Below, piece after piece: positions 30,515 to 38,269 of a stretch of DNA of 38,269 nucleotides. The notes beneath the pieces are model-generated. The model had not been told where the DNA came from and made no database searches. It was given only the letters and a program-made list of their open reading frames with translations. The stretch lies in the NCBI GenBank assembly GCA_037135095.1, contig JBAXKZ010000011.1:1-38269 (forward strand). Direction: 5' to 3'. Source of the stretch: CAIMZW01 sp037135095. GTDB taxonomy: Bacteria; Actinomycetota; Actinomycetes; Nanopelagicales; Nanopelagicaceae. A program made the position numbers and the translations under genes. Position 1 is the first letter of the stretch. Every line of letters begins with the position of its first letter.

Positions 30515-30828
30515 CAGTGCAAATGGCCAAAGGTAAAGAACTCCTTAATAGTTACCCTCAGTCTGGGGGTAACTTGTGGATAACTGTGGATAATTTCGGG
30601 AGAAGTGTTGGCGCTCCTGCCGTGCCGGTAGGGCTGCCCTCAGACGAGCTCGGTTTTCCACTAGTTACCCACAGGACAGAATCTAAAGATTTACCGCAGC
30701 AACCTGTACTTTCCCCAGTTTTCCACACGGTTGGGGTCTAGTTACTACTAATACTTATATTAATAACAAAAAGTTGGGGAGAGAGAACCTGTGAAAGACT
30801 CCCCTTATCTAACGAAGAAGAGGAAGTT
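30515..30828 (+). other. oriC: Predicted oriC (dnaA-dnaN intergenic region)
   Basis: This 314-base gap has the expected parts in order. A perfect seven-base inverted repeat, GTTACCC/GGGTAAC, lies at 30551-30573. Two perfect DnaA boxes TGTGGATAA follow at 30575-30583 and 30585-30593, ten bases apart. Then come TTACCCACA at 30665-30673 (one mismatch) and TTTTCCACA at 30719-30727. Next is a GC-richer spacer (30728-30741), then an AT-rich run of triplets (30742-30765) that fits the DnaA-trio unwinding element. Gene direction switches around dnaA: leftward up to rpmH, rightward from dnaA. The GGGGAG/CTCCCC stem at 30776-30804 precedes the dnaN ribosome-binding site. Confidence 0.88.
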
Positions 30829-31956
30829 ATGAAGTTTGTTGCCGAACGCGAAGCTTTGATCGATGCTGTTAATTGGGTGGCTAGAAGCCTCTCTTCTAGG
30901 CCGATCTCAACCTCCTTATTAGGAATCATGATCGACGTTTCTGATGTAATTACCTTGACTGGCTCTGATCTGGAAACTTCAACAAAGGCAATTTTGCACG
31001 CTGAAATCTCAACCCCAGGCAAAGTTCTTGTGCCCGGAAGACTTTTGGCTGAAATCGCCCGCTCCTTGCCAGCCAAACCAATAACTTTTATTTTAGATGG
31101 CACCAGAGTTCTCGTGACTGCTGGCAGCGCAAAATTCACCTTGCCAACTTTGTCTGTCAACGAATACCCAACCTTGCCGGAACTTCCTGAAACTGCTGGA
31201 AGTATTGCAACTGATGTATTTGCAGCTGCCATAAGCCAAGTTGCCATTGCGGCCGGCAAAGACGACTCCCTTCCAACACTTACTGGCGTTCACATCGATA
31301 TCAGCAAAACTACGATCACGCTAGCCGCGACAGATAGATATCGTCTTGCGGTAAAAGAGATCACTTGGAATCCAAATAACCCAGAAATTGAAACTGCGAC
31401 ATTACTTCGCGCTCGTACTCTTTCTGATGCGGCAAAATCTCTTGTGGGAAACCCGGAAGTTATTTTCGCGCTCTCCCAAAGTACGACCAATGAACGCTTA
31501 GTAGGTTTTATCTCTAATGAAAAAACTATGACCTCCCGCACCCTCGATGGCACCTTCCCGCCGTTTCGTCACTTACTTCCACAAGAATCAACAGCTCAGG
31601 CGACGGTCGAGGTTTCCACATTTTTAGATTCAGTACGCCGAGTCGCGCTAGTTACCGACAAAACCGTGCCACTACGTTTGATCTTTTCTGAAGGTTCACT
31701 ACAACTTGAAGCCGGAGCCGGAGAAGAAGCACAAGCAACTGAAGAGCTAGAGATTGAATATAACGGCGAGCCGATCAATATCGCTTTCAACCCAACCTTC
31801 CTTACCGATGGACTTCAAGCGATTAATACCCCTTATGTCCACATTGCATTTACAGGAGCTAATAAACCAGCAGTCCTTTCAGGTAAAAGCGCTGTCGACT
31901 CCGAGCCGATCAGCAGCTATAAATACCTACTGATGCCAATGCGCTACACCTCATAA
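30829..31956 (+). CDS. dnaN: DNA polymerase III beta subunit (sliding clamp)
   Basis: This 375-residue protein forms the dimeric ring that tethers the polymerase. Three clamp repeats are visible, with KFVAEREALIDAVNWVARSLSSRP at the start, TDRYRLAVKE-type sequence (ATDRYRLAVKEITW) in the second domain, and the C-terminal YKYLLMPMR, the conserved end of bacterial clamps. The ATG has GAGGAAG six bases upstream. It lies immediately downstream of the origin and 18 bases before recF. Confidence 0.98.
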   Translation: MKFVAEREALIDAVNWVARSLSSRPISTSLLGIMIDVSDVITLTGSDLETSTKAILHAEISTPGKVLVPGRLLAEIARSLPAKPITFILDGTRVLVTAGSAKFTLPTLSVNEYPTLPELPETAGSIATDVFAAAISQVAIAAGKDDSLPTLTGVHIDISKTTITLAATDRYRLAVKEITWNPNNPEIETATLLRARTLSDAAKSLVGNPEVIFALSQSTTNERLVGFISNEKTMTSRTLDGTFPPFRHLLPQESTAQATVEVSTFLDSVRRVALVTDKTVPLRLIFSEGSLQLEAGAGEEAQATEELEIEYNGEPINIAFNPTFLTDGLQAINTPYVHIAFTGANKPAVLSGKSAVDSEPISSYKYLLMPMRYTS

Positions 31957-31974
31957 TTATTAAGAGTTAAACCC

Positions 31975-33069
31975 GTGTATTTATCGCAGCTTTCGCTGAA
32001 AAGTTTTAGGTCCTATGAAAATTTGGAGCTAAAACTAACTCCTGGCATTTCCATTTTTATTGGGCGTAACGGCGAAGGCAAAACCAATATCGTCGAATCG
32101 ATTCTTTATCTTTCTTATCTTTCATCTCACCGTGTTGCCAGCGATCTTCCTTTAGTGCAACTAGGAAATAGCTCGGCCTATATCAGAGCCACCATTACTA
32201 ATCCGGACCGGGAAGTTTTGGTGGAGTTAGAGATAAATGGTGAGCGCGCAAACCGGGCCCGTATAAATCAAAATCCAGTCCGCAGTCAACGAGAACTTTT
32301 TGGTTTAGTTCAAGCTATTTACTTCTCGCCGGAAGATTTAGATTTGGTTCGCGGTGACCCTGGTGAGCGGCGTCGTTTTATCGACCAACTCTTAACACTG
32401 CGCTCGCCACGCATGGCTGGAATTATTAGCGATTATGAACGTGCGGTAAAACAACGGAACTCACTTTTAAAATCTAGGGCCGGAATTGAAGCCTTAATTC
32501 CATGGGATAAACAAGTTGCCGAATTCGGCGGCAAAATTATTGCAGCTCGTATGAAGACGCTCGCAGAACTAACTCCCATATTTAATAAGATATATAAAGA
32601 TATTTCAGCGGAGAAACCGACAACCATAAATTACAAATCAAGTATTGAAGAGCCAACCCTTAACCACGAAGAGAACACATATAAAATTTTAGAGCGAATC
32701 AACGCAACCAGAGCTTCAGAGCTAGAGCGTGGTTTAACACTGAGCGGACCGCACCGCGATGATTTAATTTTAATTTTAGGGGACCATGTAGTTAAAGGTT
32801 ATGCTAGCCACGGAGAATCTTGGTCAATTGCACTTTCATTAAAACTGGCTACCTTCCAGCTATTGCAAGATGACGGGCTCTCACCTATTTTGATTTTGGA
32901 TGATGTTTTCTCAGAGTTAGATGAAGAGCGCCGATTGCGATTGATTGAGCTTGCCCAAGTCGCAGAGCAAACCTTTATTACCGTGGCGGTCGAGAACGAT
33001 CTACCTAAAGAGTTATCGGGCTTAAGATTTAATGTAAAAGCTGGCCAAGTAACGCAGTTATCGCCATGA
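31975..33069 (+). CDS. recF: DNA replication and repair protein RecF
   Basis: This 364-residue SMC-like ATPase helps load RecA at gaps. Walker A is GRNGEGKTN (about 31-39), preceded by LSLKSFRSYENLEL. The signature motif LSGPHRDDL, Walker B PILILDDVFSELDEERR and the D-loop are all present. The start is a GTG at 31975, eight bases after AAGAG. The stop overlaps the DUF721 gene by ATGA, the usual actinobacterial coupling. Confidence 0.97.
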   Translation: MYLSQLSLKSFRSYENLELKLTPGISIFIGRNGEGKTNIVESILYLSYLSSHRVASDLPLVQLGNSSAYIRATITNPDREVLVELEINGERANRARINQNPVRSQRELFGLVQAIYFSPEDLDLVRGDPGERRRFIDQLLTLRSPRMAGIISDYERAVKQRNSLLKSRAGIEALIPWDKQVAEFGGKIIAARMKTLAELTPIFNKIYKDISAEKPTTINYKSSIEEPTLNHEENTYKILERINATRASELERGLTLSGPHRDDLILILGDHVVKGYASHGESWSIALSLKLATFQLLQDDGLSPILILDDVFSELDEERRLRLIELAQVAEQTFITVAVENDLPKELSGLRFNVKAGQVTQLSP

Positions 33070-33518
33070 AGCGTGATTTGGCTCGCGAGCTCTATCGCTC
33101 CTTTCGTGGCCACCCAAAAAAGTCGCCAACTTCTGACAGCCCAGAAAATCGCCAACGAGTTGATGACCCGCAACCGCTTAGTTTGGCCTTAACTGAACTA
33201 GTTAAAAGTCGAGATTGGCGACAAGGGATCGCAGAAGGAACTCTCTTTACCGAGTGGGAGAGGGTTGTTGGGACAGAGATCGCAACCCATGCCCAACCCA
33301 TCTCTTTAGTAGATGGCCGCCTAACCATTCAAACAACCGCAACGGCTTGGGCTACCCAACTCACGCTCATTTCCAGCCAACTTTTGGCCACAATCTCCAG
33401 CTCTGCCCCCGGGGCCCTAGTTGAAGAGATCGTTGTAATTGGTCCACATGCCCCATCTTGGAAAAAGGGGATTCGCACGATCCGAGGGGCTCGGGGACCC
33501 CGTGATACCTACAGTTAA
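33066..33518 (+). CDS. dciA: DUF721/DciA-family protein, predicted DnaB helicase loader
   Basis: This 150-residue protein has a variable charged N-terminus (about 1-60) and a C-terminal DUF721 domain with the WERVVGTEIATHAQPISLVDG pattern and LTIQTTATAWATQLTLIS. DciA proteins recruit or load the replicative helicase in bacteria that lack DnaC/DnaI; this window also encodes DnaB. By position it equals Rv0004. It overlaps recF by four bases. The KH-like fold of the domain is known from family members and is not separately visible here. Confidence 0.9.
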   Translation: MKRDLARELYRSFRGHPKKSPTSDSPENRQRVDDPQPLSLALTELVKSRDWRQGIAEGTLFTEWERVVGTEIATHAQPISLVDGRLTIQTTATAWATQLTLISSQLLATISSSAPGALVEEIVVIGPHAPSWKKGIRTIRGARGPRDTYS

Positions 33519-33701
33519 ATAACCTCCCACAGAGACAGGGTAAAAATCCCTCTAGAGCACCCTAAGAGGCGATTTTCGGTAGTTCAAATTCTAATAACAC
33601 GGTAGGATTCCAAGGTACTGGAATTAAAACCCAAGCAGGTTGCGATCTAAGCCAATTTTTGCTAGCTGTGAGCGCCCGCTAACTAGACCAAAGGAGCCTG
33701 G

Positions 33702-35657
33702 ATGCCAACCAAGTCCTATGACGCCAGCGCGATTACCGTTCTGGAAGGTCTAGATGCGGTTCGTAAGCGTCCCGGGATGTATATCGGCTCCACAGGTGAG
33801 CGTGGCCTCCACCACCTCGTTTATGAAGTTGTCGATAACTCGGTCGATGAAGCCCTGGCTGGGTATTGCACGGAAATTAAGGTAATTCTGCAACCTGATG
33901 GCTCGGTAAAGGTAATTGACGATGGCCGAGGAATTCCGGTCGATATCCACCCCGTCGAAAAGAAACCAGCCCTTGAAGTTGTTATGACCGTTCTTCACGC
34001 CGGCGGCAAATTCGGCGATGGCGGCTATTCCGTCTCTGGTGGACTACACGGAGTTGGAATTTCTGTTGTAAACGCTTTAAGCACCGATCTTGCAGTTGAG
34101 GTCGCACGTGATGGCTTCCATTGGTTCCAAGAATACAAACTTGGCGTCCCACAACACCCGCTTCGCAAAGGCGATCCAACTGATCTAAAAGGCACAACGG
34201 TTACCTTCTGGCCATCAAAAGAGATTTTTGAAACAACGGACTTCTCATTTGAAACGCTTTCTGCTCGTTTTCGCGAGATGGCCTTTTTAAATAAAGGTTT
34301 GGTTCTTACCCTTCAAGATCTTCGACCAGGCCATGTTGATGAAAAAGGCGAAGCGCTATTTGCGCGCTATCACTACGACGGCGGAATTATTGATTTTGTA
34401 AAACATTTAAATCTTTCCAAAGGTGAGACCCACAAATCAATTATCTCTTTTGAAACTGAAGATTTAAAAAGCAAGATGAGCCTTGAAGTAGCGATGCAAT
34501 GGAATGGCACTTTTACCGAATCGGTATACACCTTTGCTAACACCATCAATACCCAAGAAGGCGGCACCCACGAAGAAGGTTTTAGAACCGCACTAACTTC
34601 GATCGTAAATAAGTTTGGCGAAGAGTGGGGCTATATCCGCAAAAAAGAAGATCGCTTAACTGGCGACGATATTCGCGAAGGCTTAACGGCAATTGTTTCA
34701 ATCAAAATTGGCGAGCCACAATTTGAAGGTCAAACGAAAACCAAACTTGGAAACACCGAAGCTAAATCTTTTACCCAAAAAGCTATGAACGAAAATTTGA
34801 CCGAATGGTTTGAAAAAAATCCTGGCGAAGGTAAAGATATTGTTCGCAAAAGCATCGATGCTGCCGCAGCTCGCGTCGCCGCCAGAAAAGCGCGAGATCT
34901 TTCCCGAAGCCGAAAAGGTTTACTTGAAGGTCGAGGCATGCCCGGAAAATTGGCAGACTGCCAATGGACCGAACCAGAAAAATGTGAGCTTTATATTGTT
35001 GAAGGCGATTCCGCTGGCGGCTCAACAAAAGGTGGACGTGATTCGAGAAACCAAGCAGTCCTTCCTATCCGAGGAAAAATTCTTAATGTCGAGAAGGCTC
35101 GCATTGACCGAGTACTTCAAAACAACGAAGTCCAATCGTTAATCACTGCGCTAGGTACTGGAATTCACGACGATTTCGATGTTGCGAAACTGCGTTACCA
35201 CAAAATTATTTTGATGGCCGATGCCGACGTTGATGGCCAACACATTCGCACCTTGTTGCTTACCCTGCTCTTCCGGTTTATGCGGCCACTGATTGAAAAT
35301 GGCTTTGTTTACCTTGCCCAACCACCACTCTATAAATTGAAGTGGGGCGGTAAGGAACCGGTTCAATACGCCTTCTCTGACCGCGAGCGCGATGGTTTCA
35401 TCAAGCTTGGTATTGAAGCCGGTAAACGGCTTCCTAAAGAAGATGGTATCCAACGCTTCAAAGGCCTTGGCGAAATGCCCGCAAAGGAGCTTTGGGATAC
35501 AACCATGGATCCAGCACATCGAGTTTTAATTCAAGTAACTATCGATGATGCCGCTGCGGCGGACGATCTCTTCTCAGTACTCATGGGAGAAGATGTAGAA
35601 CTTCGACGTAACTTTATTCAACGCAACGCCAAAGATGTTAGGTTCTTGGATATCTAA
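33702..35657 (+). CDS. gyrB: DNA gyrase subunit B
   Basis: This 651-residue ATPase subunit introduces negative supercoils together with GyrA. The GHKL ATPase domain has YIGSTGERGLHHLVYEVVDNSVDEA and DDGRGIPVD, followed by GGYSVSGGLHGVG. The transducer and Toprim domains follow, with EGDSAGGS starting at Glu434 and MADADVDGQHIRTLLLT. It ends LRRNFIQRNAKDVRFLDI, a normal terminus. The ATG has AAAGGAG six bases upstream, after a 183-base gap that lacks recognisable genes. It overlaps gyrA by one base (TAATG). Confidence 0.98.
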   Translation: MPTKSYDASAITVLEGLDAVRKRPGMYIGSTGERGLHHLVYEVVDNSVDEALAGYCTEIKVILQPDGSVKVIDDGRGIPVDIHPVEKKPALEVVMTVLHAGGKFGDGGYSVSGGLHGVGISVVNALSTDLAVEVARDGFHWFQEYKLGVPQHPLRKGDPTDLKGTTVTFWPSKEIFETTDFSFETLSARFREMAFLNKGLVLTLQDLRPGHVDEKGEALFARYHYDGGIIDFVKHLNLSKGETHKSIISFETEDLKSKMSLEVAMQWNGTFTESVYTFANTINTQEGGTHEEGFRTALTSIVNKFGEEWGYIRKKEDRLTGDDIREGLTAIVSIKIGEPQFEGQTKTKLGNTEAKSFTQKAMNENLTEWFEKNPGEGKDIVRKSIDAAAARVAARKARDLSRSRKGLLEGRGMPGKLADCQWTEPEKCELYIVEGDSAGGSTKGGRDSRNQAVLPIRGKILNVEKARIDRVLQNNEVQSLITALGTGIHDDFDVAKLRYHKIILMADADVDGQHIRTLLLTLLFRFMRPLIENGFVYLAQPPLYKLKWGGKEPVQYAFSDRERDGFIKLGIEAGKRLPKEDGIQRFKGLGEMPAKELWDTTMDPAHRVLIQVTIDDAAAADDLFSVLMGEDVELRRNFIQRNAKDVRFLDI

Positions 35658-38188
35658 TGGAACATGACCGCATAGAAACTGTTGACCTTCAGGTCGAGAT
35701 GGCTCGCTCCTATTTGGACTATGCCATGAGCGTTATTGTCGGACGAGCCCTGCCTGATGTTCGTGATGGTTTGAAACCAGTCCATCGTCGAGTTCTCTAC
35801 GCGATGTATGACGCCGGATACCGTCCCGATAAGGGCTACTACAAGTCATCTCGTATTGTTGGCGACGTAATGGGTAACTATCACCCACATGGCGACACCG
35901 CTATTTATGATGCGGTTGTTCGGTTAGCTCAATTCTGGTCACTTCGCTATCCACTTATCGATGGCAATGGAAACTTCGGCTCACCAGGTAATGATCCAGC
36001 CGCTGCAATGCGATATACCGAAGCTCGGTTAGCGCCACTTGCAATGGAGATGATGCGCGATATCGATGAAGATACCGTCGACTTCGTACCAAACTATGAC
36101 GGTCGCTCTCAAGAGCCACTAGTACTGCCAAGCCGCTTCCCTAATCTTTTAGTTAACGGTAGCGCCGGTATTGCAGTTGGTATGGCTACCAATATCCCAC
36201 CACACAATTTAAGCGAAGTAATTGAGGGAACTTGCTTTGCCTTGGCACACCCAGAAATGCCAGCGACAGAACTACTTGAAAAATTAATGACCATTATCAA
36301 AGGCCCAGATTTCCCAACCAAGGCGCTAATTGTTGGCCGCAGCGGGATTGAAGACGCTTACCGAACTGGTCGCGGATCGATCATCATGCGTGCCGTTGTT
36401 GAAATCGAAGAGATCAATAAGCGGACCTGTTTGGTTGTTACTGAACTTCCTTATCAAGTTAACCCAGATAACCTAGCTTTAAAAATTGCAGAGCTTGTAA
36501 AAGATGGTCGCATTAAAGGCATCGCTGATGTTCGCGATGAAGGTAATGAACGGCTAGGTCAGCGCTTAGTTATTGTGCTTCGTAACGATGCCATTCCAAA
36601 AGTTATTCTCAATAACCTCTACAAGCACACCCAACTACAAGATTCTTTTGGCGCCAACATGCTGGCGCTAGTTGATGGCGTTCCTCGAACTCTTCGAATT
36701 GATGAGTTCATCCGCTATTACATCGAGCATCAAGTTGAAGTTATTGTCCGCCGCACCAAATATCGTCTTGCGGAGCGAGAGAAACGCGCTCATATTTTGC
36801 GCGGCTACCTAAAGGCGCTCGACGCCCTTGATGCCGTAATTGCGCTGATTCGCGCTAGTTCTACCTCCGAAGAAGCCCGTACCGGTTTAATGAAGTTGCT
36901 CGACGTTGATGAACTTCAAGCAAATGCGATTTTGGATATGCAACTGCGGCGCATCGCTGCCCTGGAACGTCAAAAGATTAATGACGAATACGACGGTCTT
37001 ATGACCGACATCGTTGCCTTAAATGAAATTTTGGCTAGCCCTGAAAGACAACGCGAAATTATTAAGACCGAACTCGAAGAGATCTCGACCAAATACGGCA
37101 ATGTCCGACGAACCCAAATCATTTTGGGCGACACTGATATTTCGGTTGAAGATTTAATCCCAGAACAAGATGTAGTTGTAACAATTACCCGAACTGGTTA
37201 TGCCAAACGCACAAAGGCAGATCTTTATCGATCTCAGCGTCGTGGCGGTAAAGGGGTAAAGGGTGCGGCTCTAAGACAAGATGATCTAGTAGATCACTTC
37301 TTTGTCGCCTCAACCCATGATTGGTTGCTTTTCTTCACCAACAAGGGCCGGGTCTACCGAGCCAAGGTTCACGAACTTCCTGATACTGGCAGAGATGCCC
37401 GAGGTCAGCATGTGGCTAACCTTTTGGCTTTTAAGCCAGATGAAGGAATTGCCCAAGTAATTGCAGTTTCCGATTACAACCCAGATTCCTTCTTGGTTAT
37501 TGCGACCAAGAGTGGAATGGTTAAAAAGAGCCCATTGACGGAATACGACTCAACTCGTACCGGCGGACTTATTGCCATAAATCTGAAAGAGGAAGATGAA
37601 GTAGTTTCCGCAGCGCTCGTTGGGGAAAAAGATGAACTGCTGTTGGTGTCTCGCAAAGGAATGTCGCTGCGCTTTTCAGCAGGAGATGCTTCCCTTCGTC
37701 CAATGGGTCGCTCAACGAGTGGCGTTATCGGAATGAAGTTCCGTGGCGAGGATCAACTTCTTTCAATGGCTACTATTTCTGAAACTGAAGTCCAGCAATA
37801 TGTTTTAACTGCCACTGATGGCGGTTACGCAAAACGAACACCACTTCAGGAATATCGACCACAAGGTCGAGGCGGAATTGGCGTTAAGGCTGCCAAAATT
37901 GATGAGGATTCTCGCGGCGTACTTGTTGGCGCAATGATTGTCGTAGCCGAAGAAGAGATTTTGGCAATTACCTCCGGCGGAACAGTCATCAGAACGGCCG
38001 CTGCTGAGATTCGCGAGACTAGCCGCGACACTCTAGGAGTTCGACTGGTGAACCTCGGTGATGGGGTCTCAGTGGTCTCTATCGCCCAAGTAAAAGATGA
38101 ACCTGTGCTGGAATTAGAGGTTGAAGATTTGGCTTCGGCGCCAAGCGTTGAAGTCGAACCCGATCTCGAATCTGAGCCCGAAAGCTAG
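35657..38188 (+). CDS. gyrA: DNA gyrase subunit A
   Basis: This 843-residue subunit cuts and rejoins DNA through catalytic Tyr120 in AAAMRYTEARL. The quinolone-resistance region reads HPHGDTAIYDAVVRLAQ, with Thr81 and Asp85 at the positions equivalent to E. coli Ser83 and Asp87. The C-terminal beta-pinwheel begins with the GyrA box QRRGGKG, which marks it as gyrase and not topoisomerase IV. The tail is strongly acidic (EVEPDLESEPES), as is common in actinobacterial GyrA. There is no intein. It starts within the gyrB stop codon (TAATG), and a tRNA-Ile gene begins 50 bases after its end. The DUF3566 gene found after gyrA in Mycobacterium is missing. Confidence 0.98.
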   Translation: MEHDRIETVDLQVEMARSYLDYAMSVIVGRALPDVRDGLKPVHRRVLYAMYDAGYRPDKGYYKSSRIVGDVMGNYHPHGDTAIYDAVVRLAQFWSLRYPLIDGNGNFGSPGNDPAAAMRYTEARLAPLAMEMMRDIDEDTVDFVPNYDGRSQEPLVLPSRFPNLLVNGSAGIAVGMATNIPPHNLSEVIEGTCFALAHPEMPATELLEKLMTIIKGPDFPTKALIVGRSGIEDAYRTGRGSIIMRAVVEIEEINKRTCLVVTELPYQVNPDNLALKIAELVKDGRIKGIADVRDEGNERLGQRLVIVLRNDAIPKVILNNLYKHTQLQDSFGANMLALVDGVPRTLRIDEFIRYYIEHQVEVIVRRTKYRLAEREKRAHILRGYLKALDALDAVIALIRASSTSEEARTGLMKLLDVDELQANAILDMQLRRIAALERQKINDEYDGLMTDIVALNEILASPERQREIIKTELEEISTKYGNVRRTQIILGDTDISVEDLIPEQDVVVTITRTGYAKRTKADLYRSQRRGGKGVKGAALRQDDLVDHFFVASTHDWLLFFTNKGRVYRAKVHELPDTGRDARGQHVANLLAFKPDEGIAQVIAVSDYNPDSFLVIATKSGMVKKSPLTEYDSTRTGGLIAINLKEEDEVVSAALVGEKDELLLVSRKGMSLRFSAGDASLRPMGRSTSGVIGMKFRGEDQLLSMATISETEVQQYVLTATDGGYAKRTPLQEYRPQGRGGIGVKAAKIDEDSRGVLVGAMIVVAEEEILAITSGGTVIRTAAAEIRETSRDTLGVRLVNLGDGVSVVSIAQVKDEPVLELEVEDLASAPSVEVEPDLESEPES

Positions 38189-38238
38189 TTTTTTGCGAGT
38201 TGGGCTCTATGTCGGGTAACCTTCACCAGCCCGTTAGC

Positions 38239-38269
38239 GGGCCTGTAGCTCAGCCTGGTTAGAGCGCTT
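38239..38269 (+). tRNA. tRNA-Ile, 5' part (gene continues beyond window)
   Basis: The last 31 bases match the 5' half of a tRNA: acceptor strand GGGCCTG, then TAGCTCAG, a D loop with GGTT, and AGAGCGC. It is nearly identical to my recollection of the mycobacterial ileT gene that follows gyrA, so isoleucine (anticodon GAT) is the likely identity. The anticodon lies outside the window, so identity is inferred and tRNA-Ala cannot be wholly excluded. Confidence 0.8.

Noticed and set aside
30517..30741. 74-codon open frame inside the dnaA-dnaN gap.
   Set aside because: It translates the DnaA boxes and the inverted repeat, has no recognisable domain, and occupies the origin.
33519..33701. dciA-gyrB gap as a site of a small gene or terminator.
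   Set aside because: No convincing coding frame. CCTCT/AGAGG near 33549-33573 is a short stem with a long loop; I see only the gyrB ribosome-binding site with certainty.
34100..34116. CACGTG in gyrB (near 34107) as a further parS.
   Set aside because: Only the central six bases match; the flanks do not fit GTTTCACGTGAAAC. The same is true of the CACGTG near 21793.
38229..38242. GCCCG-TTAG-CGGGC hairpin as a gyrA terminator.
   Set aside because: It overlaps the first bases of tRNA-Ile and has no T-tract, so it is more likely chance.
1..38269. Mobile elements, CRISPR arrays, phage genes, inteins or defence systems.
   Set aside because: No transposase, integrase, repeat-spacer pattern, or in-frame insertion in dnaB, gyrA or gyrB was seen.

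Overview
This window is the replication-origin region of a small, moderate-GC actinobacterial genome. The evidence is gene content and order. Positions 15677-38188 (cca, Nudix, DUF6049-like, murJ, trxB, trxA, cwlM, aminotransferase, parB, parA, rsmG, jag/khpB, yidC, yidD, rnpA, rpmH, then dnaA, dnaN, recF, DUF721/dciA, gyrB, gyrA, tRNA-Ile) match the Mycobacterium/Streptomyces origin layout almost gene for gene. Positions 7272-14374 (dnaB, rplI, rpsR, ssb, rpsF, GT87 transferase, class A PBP, DUF5318) match a second conserved actinobacterial block that in Mycobacterium lies on the other side of dnaA. Base composition looks like mid-40s percent GC by eye, gaps are very short and convergent genes overlap. 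Together this suggests a streamlined freshwater lineage such as the acI group (Nanopelagicales), but taxonomy is an inference.

Layout: 1-1752 holds the end of an OmpR-type response regulator and its sensor kinase. 1753-3221 is an HtpX-type protease with LemA (minus). 3257-3951 is dcd (minus) and a divergent tRNA-Gly(CCC). 4008-7275 is a FadE5-like acyl-CoA dehydrogenase, an EamA transporter and a beta-carbonic anhydrase (plus). 7272-10653 is the rpsF-ssb-rpsR-rplI-dnaB cluster (minus). 10763-14374 is a cell-envelope cluster (minus). 14437-15711 is an MFS transporter. 15677-17119 is cca (minus). 17166-22877 is a translationally coupled run from the Nudix gene to cwlM, followed by an aminotransferase to 24171. 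24164-28795 is the leftward parB-to-rpmH operon. 28796-30828 contains dnaA flanked by two DnaA-box regions, and 30829-38188 is the rightward dnaN-gyrA run.

The origin itself is best placed in the dnaA-dnaN gap. It has two perfect, closely spaced DnaA boxes, two further near-matches, a GC-rich spacer and an AT-rich run of DnaA-trio-like triplets. Two parS-like sites sit inside the first codons of parA and rsmG, so the segregation system marks the origin from within coding DNA. Replication (DnaA, DnaN, RecF, DciA, DnaB, SSB, gyrase), segregation (ParAB-parS), membrane protein insertion (YidC/YidD) and peptidoglycan synthesis (MurJ, CwlM, PBP) are all represented.

I found no mobile element, CRISPR array, phage gene or defence system, and no clearly undescribed multi-gene system. 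The most informative signals are regulatory: a recurrent TANNNT-N6-start-codon arrangement that predicts leaderless mRNAs, a DnaA-box pair upstream of dnaB, a structured leader before rpsF, and four convergent gene pairs with no room for a terminator.
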